Part shown: piece by piece, positions 52,907-64,000 of the stretch
How positions within the stretch are numbered: position 1 is the first letter of the stretch
Layout: each line of letters begins with the position of its first letter
Assembly (NCBI GenBank): GCA_021397835.1
Contig: JAJFZO010000049.1
Span: 1,989,001 to 2,053,000, forward strand
Direction of reading: 5' to 3'
Length of the DNA stretch: 64,000 nt
Source of the DNA: Moringa oleifera
Lineage: Eukaryota; Streptophyta; Magnoliopsida; Brassicales; Moringaceae
Translations under genes and position numbers: made by a program
Notes under the pieces: generated by a model
What the model saw: only the letters and a program-made list of their open reading frames with translations
What the model was told of the DNA's origin: nothing
The model's database searches: none

Positions 52907-53611
52907 TTATAAAGCAAAGGCTGGTAATCTTTCATCAACCAAATTCCTGACCTTCACCTTCACAGCCCCAGTAAGCTTCTGTACCCTTTTCGCAATCCCA
53001 AACAGTTCATCTTCCTCCATCTTCTTCGCAGAAGACACCAAAACCACTTTGGTCCCAATCATCTCGTCATAAATCCTCTCGAATTCCTGCAGCACTTCAC
53101 CTATCATCCCCACCTTATTCCTCTCAATCAATATCTTTAACAAACCCACCAAATAGCAATTAAACTTCCCCTTTTTCGTCACCTCCTTGATTATCTGTCC
53201 CTTCTCTTTGTCCCCCACAAAGGGGTCGAGAAAAACAGTTTGGATCCGCTGGTTTCTGAGCAGTCTTGACAGTCTTCGCACGTCTTGTTGGATATCTTCA
53301 AGAGAGCTGTTGTGTTGACCTACGTCTGCGAGAGCTGCTGCATAACCGCTGGCTGGTTTCCGATGGGTGTAAGGAGAGGGCTTGGCAGATAAGACATGAG
53401 AGGAAGAGAAGGAGGAGGAAGAAAGGCTCTTGTGGGTGAAGAAGGAGGTTTTGGTGGAGATGGAGTTGTGTTTGGTGGTGGAGAGCTGGGGGGGGTGGGG
53501 GTGACGAAGATGGTGAGATGGGTTGGGAGTTTTGAAGTGGTAGAGCTCACGAGGTGTTGAGGGAAAGGCAGAGACTTTCAGAGCTGAAACAGAGCTTGAA
53601 AGTGTATCCAT
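52907..53611 (-). CDS. Plastid ATP-synthase delta-like protein, short C-terminus
   Basis: Intronless, 234 residues from the ATG at 53611. The first 80 or so residues are Ser-, Thr- and Pro-rich with basic residues and almost no acidic ones, as in a chloroplast transit peptide. From about 89 the OSCP/delta fold follows: ASGYAAALADV, then helical segments, VLQEFERIYDEMIGTKV and IAKRVQKLTGAVKVKVRNLVDERL. The true atpD subunit continues past this point with a conserved GF-x-(I/V)RYG segment and a final helix that close the subunit. Here the protein stops at DERLPAFAL. It may therefore be a paralogue that no longer joins the CF1 stalk, or a decayed copy. The open frame is otherwise undamaged, which argues for a functional, diverged protein. 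The frame extends eight codons upstream without ATG, so the start at 53611 is favoured. Confidence 0.8.
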   Translation of the reverse strand: MDTLSSSVSALKVSAFPSTPRELYHFKTPNPSHHLRHPHPPQLSTTKHNSISTKTSFFTHKSLSSSSFSSSHVLSAKPSPYTHRKPASGYAAALADVGQHNSSLEDIQQDVRRLSRLLRNQRIQTVFLDPFVGDKEKGQIIKEVTKKGKFNCYLVGLLKILIERNKVGMIGEVLQEFERIYDEMIGTKVVLVSSAKKMEEDELFGIAKRVQKLTGAVKVKVRNLVDERLPAFAL

Positions 53612-55562
53612 GGAGATGATAATGCTTGTAGGCAAGCCTGGAATTTTGTTTTATTGGAGGAACACAGAGAGAGACAGAGAGAGAGAGAGAGAAGAGCTGG
53701 GGTTGGATATTGGCCACTAGCCCAAGTTTGATGTAAATCCAGGAAAACTTTTGTTGGATTTTGTGTAATTCCGTGTGGTAAGCTATACATCTTGCAGCAA
53801 ATGACAGAGGGCATCCTTTAATTTCTTCTTTCTGGTTCAAAACTTTTACTCTTTGGCCCAAGCAAAAAATCCAATTACATCGTCATGGCTTGAAGCATTC
53901 CATTCAATAACTTAAAAGGCCCGAAATTAAGAAATCCTAACTTTTTGGATTAAGAAGTGGCCATTATATACCTGACCATCATAGAAGCCATATCTTCTGT
54001 TCCAATGTTGTCCCAGCTTTTTGTTCACAGAGCCTAATTGGGTCCAGCCCAGGTGCCTCACAGATCCAGAAGGAGTTTTATTGTACAAAATGTTCAGGAG
54101 TACAAATATGGTGGGGCTCTCACAGTTGAGGGGTTCACTGCACTGCCATGGACAACAGGCAAGGTCATGATACCCTTCGTTTCTTTTTTTTTCCTTTTCT
54201 TTCTGTTCATGATGTTCAAGTCTCCTCCAGGATGGCAAAATTATTGTCTTTTGACAGACAAAATTCCAAAACTGGACTCTGAAGTACTAAAAAAAGAGTC
54301 CCACAAGCACAGAGATGGGAGACTTTATGATGCACATGGACTTGGAGAAAATATTAAAAAGAAATTCTCAATAAAATAACTAATCCAGCAATAAGCTCAA
54401 ATAGGTAACCAGGAAAATGGTTCAAGGTATGATGTTTGGCACCACAAGCATGGTCTCTTTTGTCATCATAGAAACAGAGTCATCTGCAACTAAAACCTAA
54501 GCTGCTCTGTCAGCTTTACTGCAGAACCTTACCTTGCCCCCTCAATTGACGGGTAATGGGCCTTAACCATGATTCTCATGGATGTTACTGCATCCAAATC
54601 TGTCGGTGCACCCACTTCTTTGTCTACAACTAAAGTGAAAAATATCTAGTCTCATCACATAGAAGGTAAAAACTAGCTATACCCAATTACCCATTGATTG
54701 GAAATTTTGTTAAGTGGTTAAATCCGAGCATTTATTTCACTGAGAAGCTCCAAATGCAGATGGGTATTTCATTTTGTTGTGATGAATTGAGGAATGAATT
54801 AGTTGGATACCTAACTCTGTCTTAATGCCAACCTGTTCCTGACTCGTCCTTAACTTTCAAGCAGACCCCATTCAATCACAAGACCACGTTCTTCACATCC
54901 TATGCCCATGAACCAGTTACCTGGCCAGACTGTCTCATTGAGATGACAGGAATGCTGTGGATGAGATAGTCCATGATTCAAGGGCTCACCCCTTTCTGGC
55001 TTTCTTTTGCTTTACTTTATTCAAAGAAACTGCAATATTTTTCACTGAGTGAGATTCAATTTTAAACTTTTGGATTAGGAGGGATAATAATAGTTGGTAC
55101 CCACAACTATTTTAGCTTGATAAGCTAATGGAGTCCGGTGATTATGGCAGAAATTAAGACATGAGTAAGCCTTGTGGGGGCTGTGGGGCAGTGCTACAAA
55201 TCCCATATATTGACCTCATTACAAGTAACAAGTAATAGTCGTACTTTGGGTTTTTCAGGTTTGGAAAGAATGTGAATTATTTCTTCATCTTAAACCAACT
55301 TCCCCCGCATTATAGGGTACATGTATATTAATAATGCAGAGTAGAGAAAGGCATTAAAGGAGGAGACAAGGACAGAGCCGTATGTACAAGGCCCTTGAAC
55401 CCTTCCTGCCTTGTCCAGTCATCTTTTTCAATCTCCTTCACTTTATTTACTTACTTCCACTTGCCCACGACGCTAAAAGCCAAGAAGACCAAGAACCGAA
55501 GTTAAATATTAATTGGGGAAAGAAGACTTCAGTTTCACTTAGGTATTTGTTGTGAAGTTAAG
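53612..55562. other. Divergent intergenic region between delta-like gene and RABA3
   Basis: About 1.95 kb. An AG-rich microsatellite (about 53666-53692) lies in the delta-like leader region. Frames at 53927-54379 on both strands show no family. The RABA3 promoter must lie in the right part, but no element is clear. Confidence 0.4.
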
Positions 55563-56512
55563 ATGAATGAAGAAATGAACGGCGTTGGTCAGGAAGAGAC
55601 GACTGATCATAACGGGAGTCTTCCTGAGAAAATCGATTATGTGTTCAAGGTTGTGGTGATTGGTGACTCGGCTGTGGGTAAGACGCAGATGCTCTCCAGG
55701 TTTACCAAGAACGAGTTTTGCTTTGACTCCAAGTCCACCATTGGGGTTGAGTTCCAAACTAGGACCGTCACCATTAAAGGCAAAGTCATCAAGGCCCAGA
55801 TCTGGGACACTGCAGGCCAAGAAAGGTTCGTTCCTCTCTCTCCCATGCTTTCTCCTCCTTCATCTTTGGTACTGTATCAGCAGATTTTGAAGCCGAATGG
55901 GTGAATGGTTCTTGAGCTTAAGCAGGATGTCTTCTATTTCTAACTCGCCGGATGAAATTTGAGTTTTATTTGACACAAGATGAACGTTATATAGCACGAA
56001 ATAAACTTTATTTTCCTCGTAAGGGATTCCTTGATGAGGCTTAAGAGTCTAATTTCAGGTACCGAGCTGTTACAAGTGCGTACTACAGAGGCGCTTTGGG
56101 GGCCATGCTAGTGTACGACATCACCAAGAGGGCATCCTTCGACCATGTAGCGAGGTGGGTCGATGAACTCAGAGCCCACGCCGATAACTCCATTGTGATC
56201 ATGCTGATCGGAAACAAAGCCGATCTCGTGGACCACAGGGAGGTTCCAACAGAGGACGCCGTCGAGTTTGCGGAGGACCAGGGCCTGTTTTTCTCTGAAA
56301 CATCTGCTCTCAACGGTGACAATGTGGAGAGTGCGTTTCTGAAGGTGCTGGAGGAAATCTACTGCGTGATATCTAAGAAAGCTTTGGAATGCGGAGATGA
56401 GAAACCCAACGGCAGTGACACGGCGACTCTAAAGGGTTCCAAGATTGAAGTCATAGCTGGGTCTGATTTAGAGATCAGTGAGATGAAGAAATTATCTTCA
56501 TGTTCTTGCTGA
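55563..56512 (+). CDS. RABA3: Rab GTPase RABA3
   Basis: Two exons, 55563-55825 and 56059-56512, joined in QER/YRAV. The product is 238 residues. All GTPase boxes are intact: GDSAVGKT (34-41), switch [16 protein letters not shown] (81-88), NKAD (140-143) and SAL (170-172). The C-terminus CSC carries the double-geranylgeranylation cysteines. The Rab11-like features ([33 protein letters not shown]) and the extended N-terminus ([10 protein letters not shown]...LPEKIDYVF) identify the plant RABA3 branch. RABA proteins act at the trans-Golgi network and recycling endosomes in secretion and cell-plate growth. The intron position inside the QERYR codon is typical for RABA genes. A single RABA3 gene is usual in eudicots. 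Confidence 0.95.
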
Positions 56513-56829
56513 TTTCGTTCCTTCTCTATTGCTCCCCGCTTAGGTTCTCCGCAGAGTTCAGGACAGCTGGAGTGGTTTTGTTCTTGTGTATTGTAAGATC
56601 TGTAACTCTTATAATTATTAAATTTATACGAATCTGGTTGAATTTGTGAAATCTGTTTGAGCCCAATTGTTGCCAGAAGAACATTGCAGCCCAACCAAGG
56701 CCCAATTAAGCCATTGCAGATAATTTTACTAACCATGACAGCAACGTGTCCGTGTGCCGCGTAAAACCCAACCAGTTTGACTAACTTACAAGGATTTATA
56801 TATACTAATGATGCATTAAGTGCTAACAA

Positions 56830-56834
56830 TTTTT

Positions 56835-56865
<31 letters not shown>

Positions 56866-56870
56866 GGGGG
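56830..56870. repeat. Poly-T/poly-G homopolymer junction
   Basis: A run of 15 T (56830-56844) passes directly into 26 G (56845-56870). Such a long G tract is rare in plant DNA and may be an assembly or sequencing artefact. If real, it would form G-quadruplexes. Confidence 0.85.
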
Positions 56871-57409
56871 TTTCCCTTGTCATTTTGGGAAGCTTTGTTA
56901 ATTGGCTTCAAACGGCAATTAATTAAAGGATATATTTTACCCGTAATTTTCCTAAATTAAAAATTTTTATTTCAAGAAAAAAGAATATTCCCTGGAGCCA
57001 ACTTACGTGAACCAAATGCAAGAAGATATGGGCCGCAAATGAGTGTTTAAGCGGAACAGAAACACCCCAAAGCATCACCATCCTTGTATTAACATAAACA
57101 TTATTATTTATAGGTAATCAGTATAAATAATCAGAATAAATCAAGTAAATCAACGGTTCTGAGTTAGATCAATCAATGGACAAGTTGGGTTAAAATGTAT
57201 TCAGTTTGATTTAATTTAGATTTGATAAAATATTTTGATAAACTTATCTTAAAAAATAAAGTCAAACTCATCGGGATAAACTCATCGAAAATCTTATACG
57301 CGCTAAACATCAAAGTTGTTTTGGACGTCAAATTTTTCATCTATTTTGAAGATCTCCATTGAAAAATCATATTTACTTTCAAGATTACATTATATTTTTA
57401 ATTTTTTGT

Positions 57410-58100
57410 TTTATATGATAATAAAAAATAAGTAATTATTTTTTATGAGATTTTTAATAATGTGTGGTTGAAGTTTCTTGCTAAAATAGTGGGGTTCTTT
57501 TTATTTTATAAATTATTTTTTATAATTTAAAATATAATTTTATATACTATAAATAAAAAAATTATAGTAAATATCGTTTAAAACTTTAATTTTTGCTCTC
57601 TCTTTCTAATCAAGTCTTGATTTTTAAAATATTTTTAACAAATTTTAATTTGCCAATGTAGATCAAATTAAATTTTATAAAAAATTAAAAATATTTATAT
57701 TAGAGATATTTTTATAATAATTTTTTATTTAATTTTTTAAATACAAAAAATATTCCAAGTACGGTCACAAAAAAATTAAAAGTTTTTTGGTATTAAAATA
57801 TTTTTAACAAAATATACATTATTAAAAAAATTAAAAATTTATAAAATATAATTAATTAGTCAAAAATTATTCAAATTTTGAATGATGAAATCGAAATGTA
57901 GTGTGAATTTTATTTGAGTAATTTTTAAGATATTTTAATAATAAAAATATTATTAATTTTTTACAATCATATTTTAACTAAAGCTCAATTTTAATAATTA
58001 ATAAATAAAAATTTATTTAAAACTATTTTAAAAATTAAGATTTGATTAAAGAAAAATCAAATTATCTAAAATTCAAAATAATATTTAGCCTAATTTTATG
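57410..58100. repeat. AT-rich MITE-like repeat, copy C
   Basis: The core of 57567-58090 (524 bp) has inverted ends: gtaaatatcgtttaaaact at the left, and at the right the segment ending caaaataatatttagcc. It shares its order of motifs with copy B: tctttct..atcaa near the left arm, then caagtacggtcacaaaaaaa followed by ttaaaagttttttgg, then gtcaaaaattatt and ttgagtaatttttaa. No transposase frame. Confidence 0.55.
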
Positions 58101-60438
58101 TTTATCAATAAAACAAATTTTAAATAACATGAAATGCAAAACTCAAATCATATATATATAGATATATATATGGTCGCTTATATTTATGGATATGTTCAAA
58201 AATGAATTCTTTTTTTTTTTTTAAATCAGCTTCAAATCATAGATTAATATTTCAAAACTTGGACATACAACTTGACGATGTCCAACCATTAAACGGCAAT
58301 AGCTATATGAAATAAGTTATTGGCTGAGGAGATGAATTACAAGTCAGTTTTATATAATTAAAATTTCACCAAAATGAATTTAAGCCATAATATTATTTAA
58401 AAAAAAAAAGATTGTGGATAAATTATGGATACATTCTGAATTTTGTAATTTTATTGTGTCACATATCAAATTCCTCTATTTTTTTCTCAAAGATTTGATT
58501 TTATCAAAAAGCCACTCAAAATCAATCCTTACACGGTGGTTCTTTCTCCCACACGTGCCCAATGAGTTTAATTTTGAAAGCATATTATGCTGAAAATTGA
58601 AAATAATCATGCAAGCATGATTCAATTGGGCATTACTTATAGAAGCCAATTAAATTAGGAAATATTATATATTTTATAGTAGATTCAGTGGCTGAGCTTT
58701 AATGACTTGGTAATACAGTTTGCCATGTCGAGATCATGGGCACATCAATTTTCAGTCACATGTGGGCATGTGCACCACATTTTCAGACAAAATCATGTAA
58801 TCTACAAAGCCGGGATTAGTTCTCCTCGTGCGCTTCTGCATGCATTCATTAACTAATGTTCTCTGTGTTTATTTATAAGCAAAATCCTTAATCTTTTAAT
58901 AACCTCCAGCCATCCAATAGTAGTTAAAATGTTTAATCGACATCTAATTAACTAATTATCCAGCATGATCATCTCCAACCTGTGGTCATGATTACACCTC
59001 GCCCTCCTCATAATGATATCATCAAACTTTATTTTAAGTAACATTAGGATTAATTATTATAGGGCTAATAAATTCTAATTAGTGTAACGTTTATAGATTA
59101 GCCACGTGGTGAGGTGGGTCATCTCTTGGGTTGGTGGTGGTGGTCCTGGTCCTGGCTAGGGGATCAGCCTGGCCTGGCTGTGGATACAGCGATTTTATTG
59201 CTTTTGATCTCTAACACGACCAGCTGGCCTGACCCAGCAAATGGTTTTCATTATTGCACTTTTTATTACAATCTTGATTATTCTGCCGTGCGAGTAATAA
59301 AGGCATGTCCGAACCATCAATTGGCTCACGAAAAATTGATAAACTAGAAAGAAAAAAGGCAGGGAATATTGAACAAGATGGAATCCTTTCAATTAATATA
59401 ATAAGAGTTGCCTATAGACGAGCTGGAAAGATGAGAACAGACTGCAATCAGTGAGGAACTGTTGATTTTCTGGATGATGATATGAAGGCCTGAGTTGGAT
59501 ATTTTCTTGGCAACCAAACAGGACCTGTTGAAGAGACAGCACGTGGGAGTTTGAGGGAATTTCTTTATTTTGGTACGAGGACACGGGAGTGGAGTTTTCT
59601 GTGTTCCAACGTTGATTCTGTTCTGTGTCTATTCTCCGGATACTACAGAGAAGCAAACAGGGAATAAAAGAGATTCCGTTTAGAAAGCAAAATGAAACAA
59701 AAGACAACATCACCAATGATGAGAATAAGAAACTGTGGAACCCTTCTTTAGATTGTAGAGAAGCATATTGAGCATTACAGTGAAAATGGCAAGAGATGAC
59801 ACGCGAAACAGTCCAGAGATTCGGTTCTGGTGGGTCTGTGACTCTGATCAAATGGGAAAGACCCAGCATGAGTTTCTCTTTTAGTTCTATGCAAGAAAAA
59901 AGAAAGATGCTTTCCATCAAACAAAAAAGGAATTGATTTTTTTACGAAAAACAGAATCAATTATGTCATCTTCTTCCCCTTGTTTTCGACTTCCAAGTAT
60001 TTCTCATAAAAGCCAAAAAAAAAAAAAAATGAAAGGCTGACCACAAAAATAAAGGAATAAAAAAGGAGAATTTGTATAAGTAATCCGATCATTTTGGGGT
60101 CATGTACAACTTCACCGGTCTAACTCGAGCATTTTCCAGAGCAAATTATCAGATAGGAAAAGGAAAAAGAAAGAGAAACAGCAGGAAAACTAAATATAAC
60201 AGCAAGGAATTCTACTGTGTGCCCCATTAACAAAGCAGCCAAGCAACCAAGATGAATTGCTAATGATACTAAACTAAGCTACATGCCTATGGTATCAACC
60301 TTAATTTCTGGATTCTGTGCAGTTTCCTTCCTTCTCATGCCTGGTGACCCGCAGGCCAAGAAACGGGTGCCCATATCAATGTCTGGTCTCCGACTGGAAC
60401 TCGATGCGTGGGTTCAGTTCATGAGATGAACAGAATCA
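58100..60438. other. Intergenic region between RABA3 and AAA-ATPase
   Basis: About 2.3 kb, AT-rich at the left. Nothing is recognisable apart from a 174-codon minus-strand frame described separately. The AAA-ATPase 3' UTR would lie at the right end. Confidence 0.4.
59393..59917 (-). CDS. Hypothetical 174-codon frame, unrecognised
   Basis: Frame from MESIFLFSCIELKEKLMLGL. It contains one hydrophobic, Phe/Leu/Ser-rich stretch in the middle and a Gln/Ser-rich end. No motif, family or start context supports it as a gene. It lies about 520 bp downstream of the AAA-ATPase stop codon and may be non-coding sequence that happens to be open. Confidence 0.15.
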   Translation of the reverse strand: MESIFLFSCIELKEKLMLGLSHLIRVTDPPEPNLWTVSRVISCHFHCNAQYASLQSKEGFHSFLFSSLVMLSFVSFCFLNGISFIPCLLLCSIRRIDTEQNQRWNTENSTPVSSYQNKEIPSNSHVLSLQQVLFGCQENIQLRPSYHHPENQQFLTDCSLFSSFQLVYRQLLLY

Positions 60439-61902
60439 TCAGCCATCATTGTGCCCTGAAGCCGAATCAATCGATGTAGATGATTTTCTGCTAACACTTT
60501 TTATCCTCAACAGCCCGTACAATTTCCTGAACTCCTTCGCCGCATTTGAACCCTCCCTACAAAACAGTCCGCTGGGTTCGCCGGCCTGGTCGGGCGATTT
60601 CCTTGAGACGTTGTCCAACAAGCGCCGTGCGATATTAGCTGCGCCCCTCCCGTCCCCATCGGTTTGGAGAGCGCTGATCACCGATTTCAATGCGCGGCTC
60701 GGGGAGTTCCGGTTAGCGATCATGAGCTCTCCGATCTCCGCGGGGCTCAAACTCGCTCCATTTTGAAAAATCTCCTCCACTTGAGGAAACAGTTTGTGGT
60801 CCTTTAGGCCTAGATAGCTACTCGCCAGAATTTTAAAGGCAGAGAAATCACATAGCGGAAAATAAATGTGGACGTCGATCCGACCCGGTCTGAGCATAGC
60901 CGGGTCAACCTGATCTTTGCCGATCATTGTGAAGACCATCACTCTCTCCTCCGCGCAGCACGAGCTCAGTATCCCATCCATGAAGGTCAATACGCCAGAC
61001 AAACTCACGGCCGTCGATTTCTCTGATAGGAATCGGTCGAGGTCCTCGATTACAATCACCGATTTGCTCTTGGTTTGTAACAAGAGCATCTTGAGATCCG
61101 AATCATCGGAGACTTTCGAGAGATCGATGTCATAGACGTCATAGGAGAGGAAATTAGCCATGGCGGCGACGAAACTGGATTTCCCCGTACCGGACGGGCC
61201 GTACAAGAGGAAACTCCTCTTCCAGACTCGGCCGAGTCGATGATAGTACTGCTTGGCCTTAAGAAACGATTCCAGATCGGACTTTACCTTGTTCTTGACA
61301 TCGTTTTCCATGGCGATCGTATCAAAAGTCGAAGGGTGCGTGAAAGGGACGGATCTCCAGCGACCGTTCTTCAGCTCATGATCGTTTTGGACATTCATAT
61401 GAAGCTTCAAGTCCCTCTTTCTTTCCTCCAACTCTTCGGATACTGTGTGGATGTGCTGGAGATAAGGACGTAGAATTCTACGCTTATCGGCTTTTCGAAT
61501 CTTCAACACGAAATTCGGACTGGAGGCGTCCCCGTCTTCTCGGTTATTGATCCAGGAAACTCTGGCCCCAAGAAAATCGTCCTCGATCTTTTGGTGGGGA
61601 TCCAGCCGGAGAATAATCTCGTTCGGCTTCTTTCCGGTGAACAAATTGGTGAAATCAGAGTCTTCAATTGAAGTCAAAGAATTCAAATAAACGGTGATTC
61701 TGTGATAAAGTTGATTCTCTTGCATGCTTTCGTTGAATTGCGGAACCTTGAAGAACTGGTAAACGTGAAAACAATCCTCCACCCATCTCCACCACTTCTT
61801 CACCACGAAAATCAGCCCGGTCTTGAACAAAACAATCCGAAGCAGGAACAGAAGACTCCCTGCCACCAGCAAGAAAAGAATCGGATAGCCAAGAATCCTC
61901 AT
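60439..61902 (-). CDS. BCS1-type AAA-ATPase (AAA-ATP1-like)
   Basis: Intronless, 487 residues. An N-terminal membrane anchor (ILGYPILFLLVAGSLLFLLRI, in the first 30 residues) is followed by a BCS1-N-like domain with the plant AAA-associated region. The AAA domain holds Walker A GPSGTGKSS (235-243), Walker B VIVIEDLD (282-289) and the second-region MLRPGRIDVHIYF (about 334). The C-terminal region is basic and Ser-rich (KSVSRKSSTSIDS), ending ASGHNDG. Plants carry a large family of these membrane-anchored AAA-ATPases. The best-known members are the mitochondrial outer-membrane protein OM66 and ER-located AAA-ATPases. The closest named relative I recall is Arabidopsis At2g46620. The substrate is unknown and localisation is open. 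Confidence 0.93.
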   Translation of the reverse strand: MRILGYPILFLLVAGSLLFLLRIVLFKTGLIFVVKKWWRWVEDCFHVYQFFKVPQFNESMQENQLYHRITVYLNSLTSIEDSDFTNLFTGKKPNEIILRLDPHQKIEDDFLGARVSWINNREDGDASSPNFVLKIRKADKRRILRPYLQHIHTVSEELEERKRDLKLHMNVQNDHELKNGRWRSVPFTHPSTFDTIAMENDVKNKVKSDLESFLKAKQYYHRLGRVWKRSFLLYGPSGTGKSSFVAAMANFLSYDVYDIDLSKVSDDSDLKMLLLQTKSKSVIVIEDLDRFLSEKSTAVSLSGVLTFMDGILSSCCAEERVMVFTMIGKDQVDPAMLRPGRIDVHIYFPLCDFSAFKILASSYLGLKDHKLFPQVEEIFQNGASLSPAEIGELMIANRNSPSRALKSVISALQTDGDGRGAANIARRLLDNVSRKSPDQAGEPSGLFCREGSNAAKEFRKLYGLLRIKSVSRKSSTSIDSASGHNDG

Positions 61903-64000
61903 GGCTACCTCGAATCGGGGAAATCGAAACAGAGAGGCGGGTGGGTCTCGGTTTCAACTATCCACACGGACAGTTGCGATAAAACGGAAAATGTATCGGC
62001 ATGTTTTCAGAGAGAGGGAGAAGCCGAAAAGGATACAGGAGGAAGAATTTGTAAGAAAGGGAGAGCATTTTAAAGCACCGTGACGATTGACGAAGCATGT
62101 AAAGGTAAAACAGTAAAAGGAACTAAAATAAACCAAGGAGACGTCTCTGGCCGGCAAGTTGATGAGCCATAAAAGGCACCCAACATAATCCGGATCCGAT
62201 ACCCAAACTTACCAAACAATAATAAATGAATAATTGGGATTAAAAGGAAATTAAGGATCTTATTATATGCAATGTAATTAAGATTAAGTAAGGGATAATT
62301 CAAATTAGTTCCTCTTTCATCTCTAGGTAACTTTCCAGCCAGGACAATTTTTTGGGGGCTTAATTTTGTTAGCTTAAGATTTGTTAGAATTTGGCTAGCC
62401 CCCTCTAATGCACCCTTCGGCTGCTTCAAAGACTGTATAATATTTGACCCATTGGGTGCACCAAAGACCAAATCAATCCGACACACTTTATAATTTACTT
62501 TAGAATTTGAAGAGAAATGTTTGTTACTTTTTTGTCGTCAGGCTGACATTAACTTGTAACATTGCTTTATGGTTAATAATGGAGCCTTAGCTTGTTTCCA
62601 TAATTATCACTCGAAAAGGTCAGATAGTAAGACTATGGGTCGTGTAATATTTGTTCAAATAGGTTCCTTTGGGTGATATTTAGAACTATAACAATAAATA
62701 ATCAACATTTCGATCAAAAGTTTATATCATTTTTTTATAATTACTGAGAAGATAAAAATTTTCAATTTATATAAGTTTTTGTTGATTTTTTAATAAAAAA
62801 TATATTTATTTATTATTTTCTCTTTTATTAATGGTACATAATGATTTTGTATTTTCTTAAATCACCTTTTAAATTAATTTATTTAGCGGCTTGTATTATC
62901 CCTTTTTTTAAAGAATCACAAATTCTGGTTTTTACCTTTTCTTTTTATTTAAAAATAATAATTTTTATTTCTTGTTGCAGGAAGTCAATGTATAAAAAGA
63001 TGACACTTTGGCACAAAGTGAGACTTTATCAGAGACATGAAAGTGAAAAAATTATCTAATAAACTAAATTTCTTTCCGTCCAAGTTGAATTTCAAAGGCC
63101 TTTGTTTAATTCCCGCGTTATTCCCACGGGGGCTCCCACATGATACCCTTAAATTCTTTATCTTATTATCAAATGTCAACATAAATTAATGGGTTAGTTG
63201 TTCCCATTTACTCTTTGCTAAATCACATTGCATATTTTTTTAACTTTTTAATAGAATTACTTGCACGTAGATCTTAAAGTGCAATAAAATTAAAAGTAAA
63301 CATCACCAACCAAAATTATGTTTGTTTTTTATTAATTAAGTTAATTATATACATAATAATTTAATTTAATGACTAGTAAAATTAGAGATTTTATATGATA
63401 AATTTTAACTTATAATGTTTTATATATAAAAAATCAAATTACTAAAAAAAAATTATAATTTTTTAACACTAAAAATATTTTTTTAAAAAATAAGCTGTTA
63501 AAAATTAAAAATATTCATAAAATAATAATTAAAGAGTCAAAAATTATTTAAATTTATGAAATGCATTTAAAGTGGAGTTCAAATTTTTATTTGAATCATG
63601 TTGAGGCAATTCAACAACCAAAATATTTTTAATTACTCATAGAGTTAACATTTAATTTAAATTAATTTTTAAAATTAAATATATAAGTAATTTTATCAAT
63701 ATATTAAATTTTAAATAAATATTATAATTTATTTTTATATTTATCATAAAATTAATTTCTAGTAAACATATAATATTATTTTGTTCAGGGATCCTATAAA
63801 ATTGATATATATATATATATATATTTTTTTTTAATTCTTGCAGATGTAATTGACAAAACTGCAAGATTGTAGTTTTTTTTGGGTGTCACATCTATTTATT
63901 GCATCTCTATATCTTTCTTGGCAACTAAAAGATGTTTCCTCCAGTAACATCGGAGACCTTGCAAGTTGTAATAACATTTGGCTACGCTAATTGTCCGGTT
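61903..64000. other. Upstream region of the AAA-ATPase gene and right flank
   Basis: Contains the minus-strand AAA-ATPase promoter, then AT-rich DNA without recognisable genes. An (AT)n run lies at about 63804-63824. Positions 63330-63780 resemble the AT-rich repeat family. Confidence 0.4.
63330..63780. repeat. AT-rich dispersed repeat, copy D (partial)
   Basis: Contains ttaaagagtcaaaaattatt then taaatttatgaaatg, which parallels copy C at about 57855-57890. The segment with tttaacactaaaaatattt parallels the other copies. The ends are not clear, and similarity is partly confounded by AT content. Confidence 0.35.

Noticed and set aside
53927..54379. Overlapping frames on both strands upstream of RABA3
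   Set aside because: Both strands are open at once and neither shows a motif. Most likely chance in a low-stop stretch.

Overview
This is a plant nuclear genome window from a eudicot, probably a woody species with moderate introns. Genes carry canonical GT-AG introns, intergenic DNA is very AT-rich, there are AG/CT and AT microsatellites, and the proteins are plant-specific families (ALMT, plant WNK, ECA Ca2+-ATPase, PPR, plant U-box/ARM, RS31-type SR protein, RABA3). I see no bacterial, organellar or viral gene content and no autonomous transposon. The species cannot be named from the sequence alone.

Layout, left to right. 3.0-4.9 kb (+): ALMT anion channel with a perfect hairpin in its leader. 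5.8-7.9 kb (-): LRAT/NC-domain protein. 9.7-15.3 kb (-): bifunctional fucokinase/GDP-fucose pyrophosphorylase in seven exons, one intron using a GC donor. 15.55-15.63 kb (-): tRNA-Val(AAC). 17.6-21.0 kb (+): WNK8-type kinase. 21.9-23.7 kb (-): RNA polymerase III subunit RPC11 in three tiny exons. 24.6-25.1 kb (+): Yippee-like zinc protein. 28.6-29.0 kb (+): KIC/PBP1-type EF-hand protein. 29.8-32.4 kb (-): RS31-type SR splicing factor. 35.9-39.7 kb (+): ECA2-type Ca2+-ATPase with a short in-frame deletion just before the TGE motif. 40.0-41.6 kb (-): PLS-class PPR protein. 42.3-47.0 kb (-): U-box/ARM E3 ligase. 50.9-52.5 kb (-): P-class mitochondrial PPR protein. 52.9-53.6 kb (-): plastid ATP-synthase delta-like protein lacking the usual C-terminus. 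55.6-56.5 kb (+): RABA3 GTPase. 60.4-61.9 kb (-): BCS1-type AAA-ATPase. AT-rich intergenic tracts at about 15.7-16.8, 26.2-27.3, 57.4-58.1 and 63.3-63.8 kb share a common MITE-like repeat.

The genes are ordinary single-transcription-unit nuclear genes and do not form a pathway cluster. Functionally they cover anion and Ca2+ transport (ALMT, ECA2), Ca2+ signalling (KIC), cell-wall sugar salvage (FKGP), vesicle traffic (RABA3), RNA synthesis and processing (RPC11, RS31, two PPRs), ubiquitination (U-box) and kinase signalling (WNK). The clearest larger-scale signal is gene order. LRAT, FKGP, RPC11 and RABA3 correspond to what I recall as neighbouring Arabidopsis loci At1g01225/01220/01210/01200. 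KIC, RS31 and the AAA-ATPase correspond to At2g46600/46610/46620. The window therefore looks like a less fractionated ancestral segment in which both sets are interleaved. I did not find a convincing new biological system. The best candidates for follow-up are the ECA2 deletion, the truncated ATP-synthase delta paralogue, the ALMT leader hairpin and the foldback repeat family.
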